DNA from: Terebella lapidaria
Lineage: Eukaryota; Annelida; Polychaeta; Terebellida; Terebellidae
Length of the DNA stretch: 64,000 nucleotides
Assembly (NCBI GenBank): GCA_949152475.1
Contig: OX424558.1
Coordinates: 30,080,651 to 30,144,650, forward strand
Direction of reading: 5' to 3'
Every line of letters starts with the position of its first letter. Within the stretch, counting starts at the first letter, position 1. The translations under genes were made by a program, and so were the position numbers. Under the pieces are notes generated by a model. That model was given only the letters and a program-made list of their open reading frames with translations. It was not told the DNA's origin and made no database searches. Positions 34,960 through 46,223 of this stretch are shown here, piece by piece.

Positions 34960-37900
34960 ATGGGGACAAAAAACAGCACCATCTAAGTATATTTAAAAGG
35001 GTTAAAATAATAGGTTGATAATTGTTAACCAGCCATAACTTCACACCGTTTTTGAACTCTGACTTAGACTGTGTTGCTTGTAGACTAGATGGGAGACTGT
35101 TCCACAACCTGGATGCAGTATATACAAATGAGCTTGCGCCTGAATGTTTAGTGTGGGGAACTGTGACTGCATATTGGTTGGACCTAGTTCTAATATTGTG
35201 TTGGTTGTTTATTCAGTTTATGTGTGAAAATTTGGGGCTTGGTTATTGATTATTTTGTACATGTGATTGAGTTTTGATTGTTGTACTCTATATTCAATTG
35301 GGATCATGTTTACATGTTTAAATGCATCTGGACCTATATGAGTTCTGGGCGGGAGGTTTAACATATAGCGGACTACTTTATTTTGTGTGACTTGTAGTTT
35401 AGATTAATATTTCTGAGTTAGCCCTGAGTACCATGAAGGCGAGGCGTAATCAAAATGACATTGAATTAGTGCGGATACAAGAAGTTTTTTAGTGGTAAGG
35501 TCCAGAGATATAGTGTTCCTGTAGAGAAATTTAATTTTGTTATTGACTTTAGTGATTGTTTTGTCAGCAATGTGTTGCCCGGACAGTGACTGATCCAGAT
35601 CAACCCCAGGTACTTAACCGATGTCTGATTCGCTATCAGGTTCCCTGCACATTCAACCTGGAGAGGAGGGGCAAATTTTGATTTTCTTTCCGTGCTAAAC
35701 AGAATGGATTCAGTCTTATCTAAGTGCTAGGAGAGATAATTGTCAATTAGCCATTCTCTAACTGACGCCAACTCTTCAGAGAGTGGATTTGACCGACATC
35801 TTTACCGGAGACCAGAATTGCTGAATCATCAGCATAAAGTAACAACTTGCTATTAGTTGCTGCAGGTATGTCATTAACATATATGAGAAACATTAGTGGG
35901 CCCAGGATAGACCCCTGGGGGTACCCCACATGTAACCTCTAGTGGAGGTGATACTGTATCGCCGATACTTACAACCTGGTTGCGGTTAGATAGGTATGAC
36001 CTAAACCAATCCCCTGATTGAGCATCGAATCCAAGCGCCTGCAACTTAGATAAAAGTATAGAATGCTCGACCGTGTCAAAGGCTTTTTGGAAGTCCAATA
36101 CGACCATCCCAGTATAATTGTCACGGTCACTTTCAGATTTTATGTAATCTGTAAGGTGGATTAGACATGTATCTGTGGAGAAAGCAGACCGAAATCCAGA
36201 CTGAAACTCATATAAGAGTTGCTTGGACTGTAGATATGAGTCCACTTGGTTGTATATAGCGCTTTCAAATACTTTGGATATAACGCTTAGAACGGAAACT
36301 GGTCTGTAGTTTCCTGCATCCGTTGTGCTGTTCTTTTTGTGTATTGGAATGACTCGAGCACTCTTTAACTCGTCCGGGACTTTGTCCTGTTGTATAGACA
36401 GGTTTATGACATAAGTCACGGGGGCTGCCAAATTAGCTGCTCCATCCCGAACGAATTTTGCAGGGAGGTTGTCCAGACCCGTAGCTTTGTCCGAGTTAAC
36501 ATTGCTTAGTAGTTTGTGTACACTTTCTTTACTAACTTTTTCAAGATGGAAAGAGTTTGCAGTTACATTCTTGTTTTGGTAGTAGGATACAATGTGATCT
36601 TGACCATATTTACCTGAACCCATGGGCAATTTTTGTACTAGTTTAGGGGCTATAGTAGTAAATTATTGATTGAAGTTTTCATCTACTTTGGGCTTGTCAA
36701 AACATACATTATTGTTTAGTTTGATATCAATATTAGTGCACCCTGAATAAGATTTGGATTGATGTGCCCAAGGATTTAAGAGTTTTCCATAATTGTTTAG
36801 GGTTATTTTTTTTTCCGCTATTTTGGATTGAAACTACTGAGATTTTGCATTGTTCTTTTCAAATTTAATTTTGTTACGCAAGTGTATATACTGCTCATTG
36901 TCTGATTCTTTGCCTGACCTCTTCAATCGACGCAGCAATGCATCTCTTTCAGTCATCATGCAAAGAATCTCGCTAGACATCCATGGCTGTGTACGCTGTT
37001 TTACACGAATTTCCTTCACTGGTACCAACTCATCGATAACTGATAGAAATCTGGCTTTAAAATAGCACCAGGCCTTTTCACATCATTAATGTTGTACAAA
37101 TCAGACCAATCAATTGCACTTAATCTTTGTTCAAATATTTGTTTACAATAATGTTTCATCGATGGTAGTTTAACACTATTGTGCTTATTGAATATATCTC
37201 GCTTGACCTTACGATGACAGTATGTGAGGAAATGGTCACTGATCCCAGTAGTAGTCACACCTGACTGGCTAATTTTTGGGAGATCAGAAACTAAGATAAG
37301 GTCAATGACTGTACTACTATTAGGTGTTATTCTGGTGGGATCCTTGATTAACTGTACCAAGTCTAAGGTTTGCATAGCATTGAGCAGACATTTGTGTAGG
37401 TTGTTAGACTTATCTACCTGTACATTTTTATTGAAATCACCAAGAACAATACTCTCACAGTTATTCCATTTATCATTGCTGTTGCAAGATTGTTCGAAAA
37501 GCTCATAAAAGTCCGACTGGGAAGGAGGACGATAACATATTCCCACTAGAATTGGTAATGTTTTTGGCAACAGGATCTCAATCCAGACTGCTTCTAATCC
37601 GTCAGAGTTCATATATCGTGTCTCGGGTTGAATGCCAAGTCTTCCCGGATAAATGCACAAACCCCACCGCCAGCACGGGTCCGGTCCTTCCGTATCACCG
37701 AGTATCCATCAACGTGAACTTCCGGGTCGCTGACAGAGTCATCCAACCATGACTTTGTTATCCCGATGACTGCTGCTTCAGTGTTCCTCGCAATCAACCT
37801 CACCTCATCGAGTTTCGGGAGAAGACTGCGCACATTTATGTGTATAAAGTGCAAGCCTTTCTCCTTGAAGCATCGGTAGTCCTGGCTGTCGGGTGACGGA

Positions 37901-38390
37901 TCGGCCACTGGGTTGTCGTACGCTGACACGTCTCCTGGTGAAACAGGATCAGGAGGGAGTTGAATGCACAATTATGACAAATAAATGATACTTCCTCACC
38001 AGTTTACACCATCCTATCGTATGTATTCGTGGAGATGGCACAACACCTGATGTGAACCCAGTCCTCGCATATATCACACGATACGGCTTCACTGGTTTTG
38101 ATCACACCCTTTCCGCAGTGTACACATGGAAACTTTGGGCATCGTGTAGGTCCAGGGCAGGGATGTACGTCTCTACTCAATATCAAGCTTATGACAACAA
38201 GTCCACAATTTCTCATGGCCAAATGTCAAGCCTGCTGATGGCTGAGAGTTTTTGTCTGATATCAGAAGCTTCTCGGGGTTAGTACGAAGTTCTTGAACAT
38301 TGATTGCGATCCTTTGATGCGTCAATACTCTGATGTTTGAGAAAACAAAAAACCACTAGTAAAATTCCGTATTTGCCGCACGCCATCTTG
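34960..38390 (-). mobile_element. Near full-length but broken CR1-like LINE with PHD finger
   Basis: On the minus strand, in order: a hydrophobic stretch ending DVHPCPGP (about 38,150), a PHD-type zinc finger (CVHCGKG, CDICEDWVHIRCC; 38,130-38,040), an apurinic endonuclease (INVRSLLPKLDEVRLIA at about 37,830; GICYRPPSQSDFYELF at about 37,530; LGDFNKNV; GISDHF), a linker (37,028-36,834), the reverse transcriptase (NYRPVSVLSVISKVFE, FQKAFDTVEHSILL, LLYADDSAILV at about 35,840) and a C-terminal RLWNSLPSSL block near 35,100. Several frameshifts and stops separate these pieces, so it is an old inactive copy. The 3' end lies close to MITE M2. Confidence 0.8.
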
Positions 38391-38793
38391 AATTTTGTTG
38401 TTGAATTTTAACAAGAAATAGTAAGCTGCGCTACATGGGCCGATTTTCTCATTATTTTGACCACAAGACCGCAGCAGTCAGTTTTTGTCAAGCGGAACTC
38501 ACGAATGTTCGTTTTGGTGAAACGTATAAAATGATATATCTAATTATCGAATTGCACAGCTTCCGTGATATTATTTATGAAACCATGTCTCGGTTCATCA
38601 TCCATGAGTATATGTGTGTATGCTAGCCAAGTTTTAGGTCAGGGGATTGTATTGTCTTGGTGATTTTGTTACCTTTACTTTCACATTATAAGTCAATGGA
38701 AAAGTGAATCACTGCAGTCAACAATATGTTACGTGCAATCAATCATTAAACCCATATAATAGACTAGGAACAAAATCTCAAAATGTCACTTTA
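38391..38793. other. Intergenic flank of the large transposon
   Basis: No gene seen. The last two bases (38792-38793, TA) are half of the TA pair that brackets the 8.0 kb transposon. Confidence 0.3.
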
Positions 38794-39394
38794 GGGGGGA
38801 TGGAATGTTACTGCCTGTCACCCATGCTAGGATCAAAATAGGGTCCTTGCTGGTCAATATTAGCCCGGATGACACTCAAAATTGTGATTTCTTCATACAA
38901 TTCTAACAATTTTATGTACGGAGGTAGCTGCGGTTATTTATTCCGTTAAAAATTCGGATAAAAGACCATTAAATCATGAGTAATGAAGCTAGAGTAATAA
39001 TTTTGGTGTCAAAATGTCTAGAATAACATGGCAAATCAAGAATAATACCAACTATAGCAATACATGGTGTAATTTTTTTATTATTACATGAAGACACATG
39101 TAATATGTCTGAAATTGCCTTCGATTTCACAATCTGTCATCCGCAAAACTGGGTGTTTCAGCTCATAGAATTATTTTATCTTTAAGAAATCTTCACCAAA
39201 ATTATCCAGGAATATACACCATATTGCCAAAATAAACTATTTGAATGTCCTGACTAGGTTTACTGCTAATAAACCAAAGAACCTTACACTACCCCCAAGT
39301 GAACCCCATGAGTGCATGATATTCTTGAATTTGACACAATCAATCATAAGCCTGTTTAAAACTATGCAACACTAATTATTTTGTTGTCATGTGA
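38794..39394 (+). repeat. Left terminal inverted repeat of the XPG transposon
   Basis: Aligns in reverse complement with 46,224-46,819 over its whole length with scattered substitutions and small indels. Shared blocks include TGGAATGTTACTGCCTGTCA, CCGCAAAACT/CGG and CTACCCCCAAGTGAACCCC. Confidence 0.85.
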
Positions 39395-40146
39395 TAGAAA
39401 TCTTTATCTCAAACATAAGTTTAATAATTTAGTTAATAGTTTAAAACCACATGTCCAGATGTGGTGTTCTGCCATGGAAACAAGAAAAAACATACCAAAA
39501 TATGACCACAATGATTTATTGGGTACATCTGAGAAAGTTCGTGGTATATAGGCCTACACCGTAAATGTGATGAACTGTTTAACATGTTCAATGTAGGTAT
39601 CAATCTATTACCACAAATACAGTAGATTTTGATGATGACAATAACAAACGTAAAATACGTCGTTCAAGTGTGTGATTAATGTACATGTACATATGTATCT
39701 CTGAAACTCTCAACTAGACCAAGCATAAGATAACACTTGTGCTAAACACATGATGTTACAACGGAACAACACCAACAACTTTTTGAACTAAGTTTGAATT
39801 ACAATTCATATCGAAAACACACAGCATAGCAGATGTCAATCTCAAATGATATCACAATCGTGTATCATTCATACTTTTATAACATTTCAAGTCTTCCAAA
39901 ATACAACGATCCAGATGTATATACAATTTGGACAATCCATACTTGTTCGCCAGCAGCACTCACGAAACGGAAAACTTGTTGAACATGCAAAAGACACTTT
40001 TTTCATGGATCAAAATTGAGACTTACATCATTCCGTTATGTGAGTAGAAATGTTTATCCCAAACGATGAAAATAGTGAAACCGTGAAAAACAAGGTAATA
40101 CTGTAAATGAACCACACCCAGTTCCTGAAACCTAGGTTAATTTAAA

Positions 40147-42525
40147 TCAGTCAGAATCGTCATTGTCGCCATCAGTTGAACGGAACGGATTGTGACAAAT
40201 GTCGTCACTACAGCTGCAGGCTCCTGTACACTGGAGGGATTTTGACCGACAGCTACATCTTGAAGAGGTACAGTTTTTACATTTGCAGAAGACGATCTCC
40301 GTGAGGTCTGGAGGGAGAGGTTCAGCAACCATCAGATGGGGGTGTAGAAGCTCTGTCACTGGATCTTTGTACCAGCCATTATTGATGGGTGACACATACT
40401 CAGGCATTGCACTTCCTGCAAGGTACCATATCTGGCTCTGATGATGTGCACGTCTGATGTGCTGCTCCAGACACTTCTGGGTCGGCGGAAGCTTCTCCTG
40501 ATCTTTGGTACCTCTCTGAAACATTCGGTAGCGAACCTCGTTTATTGTTGTCTCATTGGTAGCTGGCGAATAGATTCTGCACAAGAATTCCTCCACCTGT
40601 TGCATGGTTGACACAGTGAGGAGTCCAGAGCCCAGACTGTCGAGCAGTGTCGAATGTTTCTGAAAAACTTTCCATGTAGTTTTCTTCCCGTGTCCACTCA
40701 TTTGACTGACGGTATCACACCCGGTCAGCGCATGATATGCTAAGATGTTCTGCCTCATGCTTGGTGAGAGGTTGATGCTGTGGACAGCCACATAACGCCT
40801 GCGTTGTGTGGTTCCGGTCCGCAGCCATACTTCATCACTGAGTTGATCAACAAAGTGAACGAGGAGTACAAGAACATCTGTATCTCTGCAGGAAATGATC
40901 AGACGTGAAAACCCCTTCTGCGTCGCGTCCAACGCATGCAAAATCATACGTGTATCTGCCTCTTCATGCGAGGACTTCAGGGATGTCATATCTGATCCAG
41001 TTGATGACTCCACTGCTGATTCTTCTGAATAGCCACCGGCAACGACCAACTCACAATTGTGCAGTGTGTCCTTGGCTTTTTCCATCATCTGTAAGCTCAA
41101 GAATTGTATCAAATTTGATTTGTTTTCTGACAGATTGATGAATTGCTTCCAGTTAACTGGCAGAGGGATATCCTTGTTGTCGATTTTACGACAAATTGCG
41201 ATGGCATGTCCTGCCCGCTTCACTCGAGTTGCTGATTTTATTGATTCGTTCCTGTATCTGTCAAATACAACATCTACCCTAGAACATTCATTGCTGAAGT
41301 GGCTGAACACTGCGGTATTGAAGGCATTAGACAGATCTCCGAATGTTTTTGCACCTGCTGGTTTTCCGAGTGCCTGTACCAAGGCCTGCCCATCAATGAT
41401 AGTACATGTCTTCAGCGTTGAGTCTGGAATGGATCCTGTCGTGACTGCATCCTCCAATACTGTGCTCAACGCAGCTTTGTTTGTTGACCGCAGATTTCCA
41501 GCGAGGTCTGCCAAGCTGAGTGGAACTGGTGAAAGTTCATGTGTTAGCAGCTTCTGTAGATCAATTTCTCTTCCTGCATCTTTTGCAACAAGTAGTCGTT
41601 GGAATAAGACCTTGTCAGCCTTGACTGCTTTACCATGCTGTCGGGTAAGATGTGCTTTTGTGTCTACCATATACATCGTCTTCAGTGTGGGGCTCTGCGA
41701 AAGCTTCAGCTTGTCATGGAAACTAACCTCCTTCCTAATTAGCCGTGTGTCCACAAAGCTCTCAAGCTTACCTCGCCCCTTTGCCTCAGCTGTCAATAAT
41801 GCATCTTTGATTTTGTCTGGTGCAACATCTCGTGTCAGAAGGCAAGTCAAATCTTCACCATGTTCACTGAAGATTGGGAATTTCTTGAATTGCTCCATGA
41901 GCTTTTGCACATCAGCTGCGTCACGTTCTACTCTGGCATTTCTGACCTCTTTAACTGAAGATGGTACATGTTCTGTGTCTTCTATGGTGAGCCCCAGCAT
42001 GTCTGCTGTTTCAGCCACAAGTCGGCTACGTTCATTGTAAGTGAGGCACCATTTATCTCTGGCAGAATCGGATCGAGTAATTCCTACCAGGCCTCCTGCC
42101 ACTTTCCCAACTTTGTTGACATGTTCGAGAGCTAAGTCTGTACTGACCTGATTGAAGGTCTTGGGTGTTGTTTTCACAACAAAGTCACCACTCATAAATT
42201 TCCGATGAACATCTGGGTGAGATTCCTGAAGCTGGTTGATATCTGCAGCATAGATTGTTCCCCAACGGGTGTAATTTGTATGGTCATACTGGGCGAACCA
42301 TGGGAGCATGGCATTGAAAGCAGAAAATGCATTTGCCAATCTCCTGTTCTTTCTGCGCGTATGAATTTTAGGAGGATGAGAACCATCATGATCTGGTTGA
42401 TAAATACAGCAAATCCATGTCTGCCATGCAACTAGATCTATTTTCATGTTAATTTTGGGGAATTCATGACGGGTGCCACTAGTGGGGCAGGAAATGCTCA
42501 CTCTTTCCGGAACACCTGATTTCAC
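40147..42525 (-). CDS. Transposon protein, C-terminal half: XPG/FEN1-like nuclease and Cys-rich tail
   Basis: The open frame runs 42525-40147. The first codon of the frame here is GTG; the first ATG is at 42447. An N-terminal helical region is followed by a split nuclease: VDVVFDRYRNESIKSATRVKR (about 41,250-41,310) resembles the XPG N-region Asp-loop; HEEADTRMILHALDA with CRDTDVLVLL (about 40,975-40,855) resembles the XPG internal motif EAEA...DxD; ALTGCDTVSQMSGHGKKT (about 40,740-40,685) resembles the following GSDY...GIGPK helical turn. The C-terminus has nine cysteines in a CxC pattern (40,180-40,290), like CXC zinc-binding modules. The likely role is DNA cleavage during transposition, inferred from family motifs. 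Two in-frame stops (TGA, TGA) separate it from the upstream ORF by only 13 codons. Confidence 0.75.
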   Translation of the reverse strand: MKSGVPERVSISCPTSGTRHEFPKINMKIDLVAWQTWICCIYQPDHDGSHPPKIHTRRKNRRLANAFSAFNAMLPWFAQYDHTNYTRWGTIYAADINQLQESHPDVHRKFMSGDFVVKTTPKTFNQVSTDLALEHVNKVGKVAGGLVGITRSDSARDKWCLTYNERSRLVAETADMLGLTIEDTEHVPSSVKEVRNARVERDAADVQKLMEQFKKFPIFSEHGEDLTCLLTRDVAPDKIKDALLTAEAKGRGKLESFVDTRLIRKEVSFHDKLKLSQSPTLKTMYMVDTKAHLTRQHGKAVKADKVLFQRLLVAKDAGREIDLQKLLTHELSPVPLSLADLAGNLRSTNKAALSTVLEDAVTTGSIPDSTLKTCTIIDGQALVQALGKPAGAKTFGDLSNAFNTAVFSHFSNECSRVDVVFDRYRNESIKSATRVKRAGHAIAICRKIDNKDIPLPVNWKQFINLSENKSNLIQFLSLQMMEKAKDTLHNCELVVAGGYSEESAVESSTGSDMTSLKSSHEEADTRMILHALDATQKGFSRLIISCRDTDVLVLLVHFVDQLSDEVWLRTGTTQRRRYVAVHSINLSPSMRQNILAYHALTGCDTVSQMSGHGKKTTWKVFQKHSTLLDSLGSGLLTVSTMQQVEEFLCRIYSPATNETTINEVRYRMFQRGTKDQEKLPPTQKCLEQHIRRAHHQSQIWYLAGSAMPEYVSPINNGWYKDPVTELLHPHLMVAEPLPPDLTEIVFCKCKNCTSSRCSCRSKSLQCTGACSCSDDICHNPFRSTDGDNDDSD

Positions 42526-42564
42526 CTCCTGATGGCCATTTACGGGGGTTCATGAGTTTCCCTG

Positions 42565-45162
42565 TCATTTTTGTTTTCTCTCACTTCGTATGCCTGATAT
42601 GACTTTCTGTCCCCGGACTATGAGATTGGATAACGGACCCTGTTTTGTTTGCTCGGAATACTTGATACTGGGTATTGATTCCACGTCTATTATCTTCATG
42701 TATTGTCGCCAGTAGATGCCGGTCGGTGACAGGGTTTCATCATAGTCATTGAGCAGTCGAGTTAGAGTCGCATTTTCCACGGCATTTTCTAGTGTCGTCA
42801 GCACTTCATTGGGTGTGCATACCCTCGCTGCATCCCCGCGATCTTCTAACGCCTTCATGACATCTTCTGCAAGAGGTTTCAAACTCTGGTCATCGAATCC
42901 ATGGTTTTGAGCCCAGGCATGGAAATCTGGCCACATGACTTCCCATAGTGCTGTGATGGTCAGTTTGTGTCCTCTGATTGTGCGATTGTAGGACTTTGCC
43001 AACATGTTGTTAACTGCTGTTGTCTCGCCAAACACTCCACTCTCTGTCCAAACATCTTGAAGGCCGGATTCCACAAAGTGTTGGCCAATAGCTTTCATGA
43101 AGTTTTTTGCTGTATGGAAACTTCCGAGGCGTAGAAACAACTTCTCTGTGATATCTGGGTTTTCCCATTGCAGTTCCTTCGCTTTTGAGTAGAGTTGCTC
43201 ATCCAGCGTTAATACAGTTGTCTGACCAGGGTTCAGCTCTTCTGAGATCTTCAAACATCGCAATATTACAGTCCATAATGTGTCGCGCTCATGTGCTGGA
43301 GCATTTATAATGGGAAGGTAACCTACTGATGTTGTTTCATTCTCATCTGCTGTTGTAAGCTGATTGAAACCAGTCCATGATGGCACTGGCTTGTCTGCAT
43401 AATGTGTGATTAACAGCCAGCAGAGATCCTTCCTGTTTGCTTTCTTTGTCATTTGGCTATCTGGTTCATATATCATTGTGGTCACATCTGCTGCAAATTG
43501 GGGCTGGGCACGCACGGGGTGTTCAGGCGGGTGAGTGAGTTTCTGTAGCTCTTTTGGCAACTTGATTGACCTGTCTTGTCCACAGACTAGTTCCGCATTT
43601 GGCACTGCAGGTTTCCCTCTTTGGAAGGCGACCATCTGGGTGGCATGGAAAGTCCCCTTCCCGTCCAAGGTTTCCTCGATGATATCTATGTTATCTGCAG
43701 CAAATTGGAGGAATCGACCTTTGGTGAGGTTTGGTGGAACTGGAAATTCACCACTTTTGGTGAAGTTCTCGAGACATTGCTTCGCCAGTGTGGTGTCCAC
43801 ACACTGGACATGCCTGTAGCTAATGCAATGCCCGGCTTGGTGAAAGATATCTACAAGACTTTTTGACCTTGTTGCTTGATGGATGGTCATCCCCAGACCA
43901 AGGTGTTTTGGAGTCATAATTTTTCCTTTTGATACTGCACTCAGTATGTCTTGAGCGATACTCAGTGACAGTCTCCTTGTCTTGTCATCAACGTCGTCAG
44001 TGTCACCAGCCTCGCCCGTCAACAACACACTGAGGAATGTGAACAAACTCTGGGGCACGAGTTTAGTGACCTGTTGTATGTCAACTGAGCCACAGTTGTT
44101 ATAAGCAGGTATATTCTTTATATCACTTCGGATTTTCAGGGCCGTATGGTGCATTGTCAACAAGTCTTCCTCATCCATGAAGTGAGTTGCGTGCATTTCC
44201 TGATGCTCGCTCACTGATAGACTGTCTTCAAGTTGATCGGTCGTTTTTTTCAGTGCTTGTACCACAATCTTCACTGGAAGTGTGGGAAAAAGTAACAATG
44301 GTGCTTGTGGGTCAAGCTGAGGAACGAAGTCAACTTTGCCCTTCAGCAAATCATGAAGTTTCTCCTTGAACCATTTTCTGTGTTGCTTGTAGAGACCGAC
44401 ATCAATGTCATGCTCTGCCATCAAATGAGTAAATCGTTGCCATACATCTTGCAAGTTGTAGATGTCCCCTTTTGTTGAACCAACCAAGATCTCGTGGGTG
44501 ATAGTATGCAGACATACACTGCTCGGATCCTGTGACTGAGAGGATGAGGCTGATATATCATCACTTTCGGTGTGCTTGGAGCTTCGTGTGAATCTCACAT
44601 AACATTTCAGGTGATAACGGATATCACCAGCTACACAGTCATTCACACCAGCGAGCCGGTACCCGAGTGTCTCGTCATGTTTGGCGGCTTCAAGGATTTT
44701 TTTAGACACTGCCATGTATGCAACTCGTTTTGTTTTCTCTTTTGTCATTTCCTGACAAAACACGCACATGTCCTTGTTCATTCGTACCACATGTTTTCGT
44801 AATGCTGGAAGGCTAGCTTCTCCGTCGGTATCTGAATCAGTATTGGGTTTGATTTTCTTCTTCAGTCTCTCGAGGTGCATGGAACCGGTAAACGTAGCAT
44901 AGCAGTCTTTGTGATAGATTACTGGTGAATCTGGTAACATCGTCTGGAATTGCACAGCTTCGAGTCGCTCTATCACATCCCAATTTGAATAGTCTTGACA
45001 GCATGTACGCACTTCTAGGGCATGCCTCACCCTCTGCACACCAGGATCACCAAGATTCCTGGTGGCAACATTTGTGGACTTCTGGCATAGAAAACACAGA
45101 CTCCAATCTGTGCTTGCGTCCATGCTTCTCTTTCTGGATTGAACTCGCGCTGCTGGTTCCAT
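42565..45162 (-). CDS. Transposon protein, N-terminal half: double zinc module and core domain
   Basis: The frame starts at ATG 45162 (a GTG lies 7 codons upstream) and gives 865 residues. Two repeated zinc-binding-like modules stand at the N-terminus: CFLC...YHKDCYATF and CVFC...YHLKCYVRF (about 45,090-44,600). The central region has ADNIDIIEETLDG, KPVPSWTGFN, VLTLDEQLY and LGSFHTAKN, blocks I recognise from many unnamed animal proteins that also carry the HEEADTR nuclease. The conserved acidic residues in ADNID and TLDEQ could belong to an RNase H-like fold, but that is speculation. It is in the same frame as the downstream ORF. A related fragment at 24.4 kb also has stops at this junction, so the break may be a spliced intron, a recoding site or shared decay. 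Confidence 0.7.
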   Translation of the reverse strand: MEPAARVQSRKRSMDASTDWSLCFLCQKSTNVATRNLGDPGVQRVRHALEVRTCCQDYSNWDVIERLEAVQFQTMLPDSPVIYHKDCYATFTGSMHLERLKKKIKPNTDSDTDGEASLPALRKHVVRMNKDMCVFCQEMTKEKTKRVAYMAVSKKILEAAKHDETLGYRLAGVNDCVAGDIRYHLKCYVRFTRSSKHTESDDISASSSQSQDPSSVCLHTITHEILVGSTKGDIYNLQDVWQRFTHLMAEHDIDVGLYKQHRKWFKEKLHDLLKGKVDFVPQLDPQAPLLLFPTLPVKIVVQALKKTTDQLEDSLSVSEHQEMHATHFMDEEDLLTMHHTALKIRSDIKNIPAYNNCGSVDIQQVTKLVPQSLFTFLSVLLTGEAGDTDDVDDKTRRLSLSIAQDILSAVSKGKIMTPKHLGLGMTIHQATRSKSLVDIFHQAGHCISYRHVQCVDTTLAKQCLENFTKSGEFPVPPNLTKGRFLQFAADNIDIIEETLDGKGTFHATQMVAFQRGKPAVPNAELVCGQDRSIKLPKELQKLTHPPEHPVRAQPQFAADVTTMIYEPDSQMTKKANRKDLCWLLITHYADKPVPSWTGFNQLTTADENETTSVGYLPIINAPAHERDTLWTVILRCLKISEELNPGQTTVLTLDEQLYSKAKELQWENPDITEKLFLRLGSFHTAKNFMKAIGQHFVESGLQDVWTESGVFGETTAVNNMLAKSYNRTIRGHKLTITALWEVMWPDFHAWAQNHGFDDQSLKPLAEDVMKALEDRGDAARVCTPNEVLTTLENAVENATLTRLLNDYDETLSPTGIYWRQYMKIIDVESIPSIKYSEQTKQGPLSNLIVRGQKVISGIRSERKQK

Positions 45163-45483
45163 CGCTGGTTGTTGTTCTATCACTATCTCTACAGACTACA
45201 GATTCTACCTGAGCCAAAAGACAAAGCAGTATATCAGTATATGTTCATATCTGTAGCATACAAAGATAGGAGTTAATTGCTTAAGTAGATTGACATGAGA
45301 CCAGACTCAGTTTTCTCCAACAATCTGTAAAAAAAAAGATGTTTTAGGTATAGTCTACATCACAGAGTACAAGTGTAATTGTTCACGATCACAACCATGT
45401 TACTGTCCCAATAAAAGTTTCCATTATTCATTGACAAATATTATTACTTTAAACATGTTGAAATTGTAACTTGTGAAGACTTA

Positions 45484-46077
45484 AGCTACCCATGATTGAT
45501 TAGACCAGTATACGTAAGCTACCCATGATTGATTAGACCAGTATACGTAAGCTACCCATGATTGATTAGACCAGTATACGTAAGCTACCCATGATTGATT
45601 AGACCAGTATACGTAAGCTACCCATGATTGATTAGACCAGTATACGTAAGTTACCCATGATTGATTAGACCAGTATACGTAAGCTACCCATGATTGATTA
45701 GACCAGTATACGTAAGCTACCCATGATTGATTAGACCAGTATACGTAAGCTACCCATGATTGATTAGACCAGTATACGTAAGCTACCCATGATTGATTAG
45801 GCCAGTATACGTAAGCTACCCATGATTGATTAGACCAGTATACGTAAGCTACCCATGATTGATTAGACCAGTATACGTAAGCTACCCATGATTGATTAGA
45901 CCAGTATACGTAAGCTACCCATGATTGATTAGACCAGTATACGTAAGCTACCCATGATTGATTAGACCAGTATACGTAAGCTACCCATGATTGATTAGAC
46001 CAGTATACGTAAGCTACCCATGATTGATTAGACCAGTATACGTAAGCTACCCATGATTGATTAGACCAGTATACGTA
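45484..46077. repeat. Minisatellite, 18 copies of 33 bp, inside the XPG transposon
   Basis: The unit contains GCTACCCATGATTGATTAGA followed by CCAGTATACGTAA. The 18 tandem copies are almost identical (two single-base variants seen), which implies recent expansion or homogenisation. It lies between the right inverted repeat and the first ORF. Because 33 is a multiple of three it stays open in frame, but it is not a credible gene. There is no counterpart at the left end of the element. Confidence 0.93.
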
Positions 46078-46223
46078 ATACTTAACCACATTAACAGGTA
46101 TTAACATACGAACAATGAATTCTCTAAGATGTGTACACAGCCAATAGATCATTGTGGTAAACTTTTGGTGTTTCTTGTTTTTTTCATGGAAAGCAAGTTC
46201 ACGCCTGGACCTGATTCTGACCT

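Noticed and set aside
41057-42040. 327-residue plus-strand frame
   Set aside because: Lies wholly antisense to the nuclease ORF of the XPG transposon, which has recognisable motifs; it is a shadow frame.
42525-42525. GTG as the start codon of the second transposon ORF
   Set aside because: GTG starts are not expected in animal nuclear genes; the frame probably joins the upstream ORF or starts at the ATG at 42447.
45481-46152. Open frame of 223 residues with 18 copies of YVYWSNQSWVA (minus strand)
   Set aside because: It is the in-frame translation of a 33-bp minisatellite; 33 is divisible by three and no unit has a stop. No start context, domain or conservation supports a protein.
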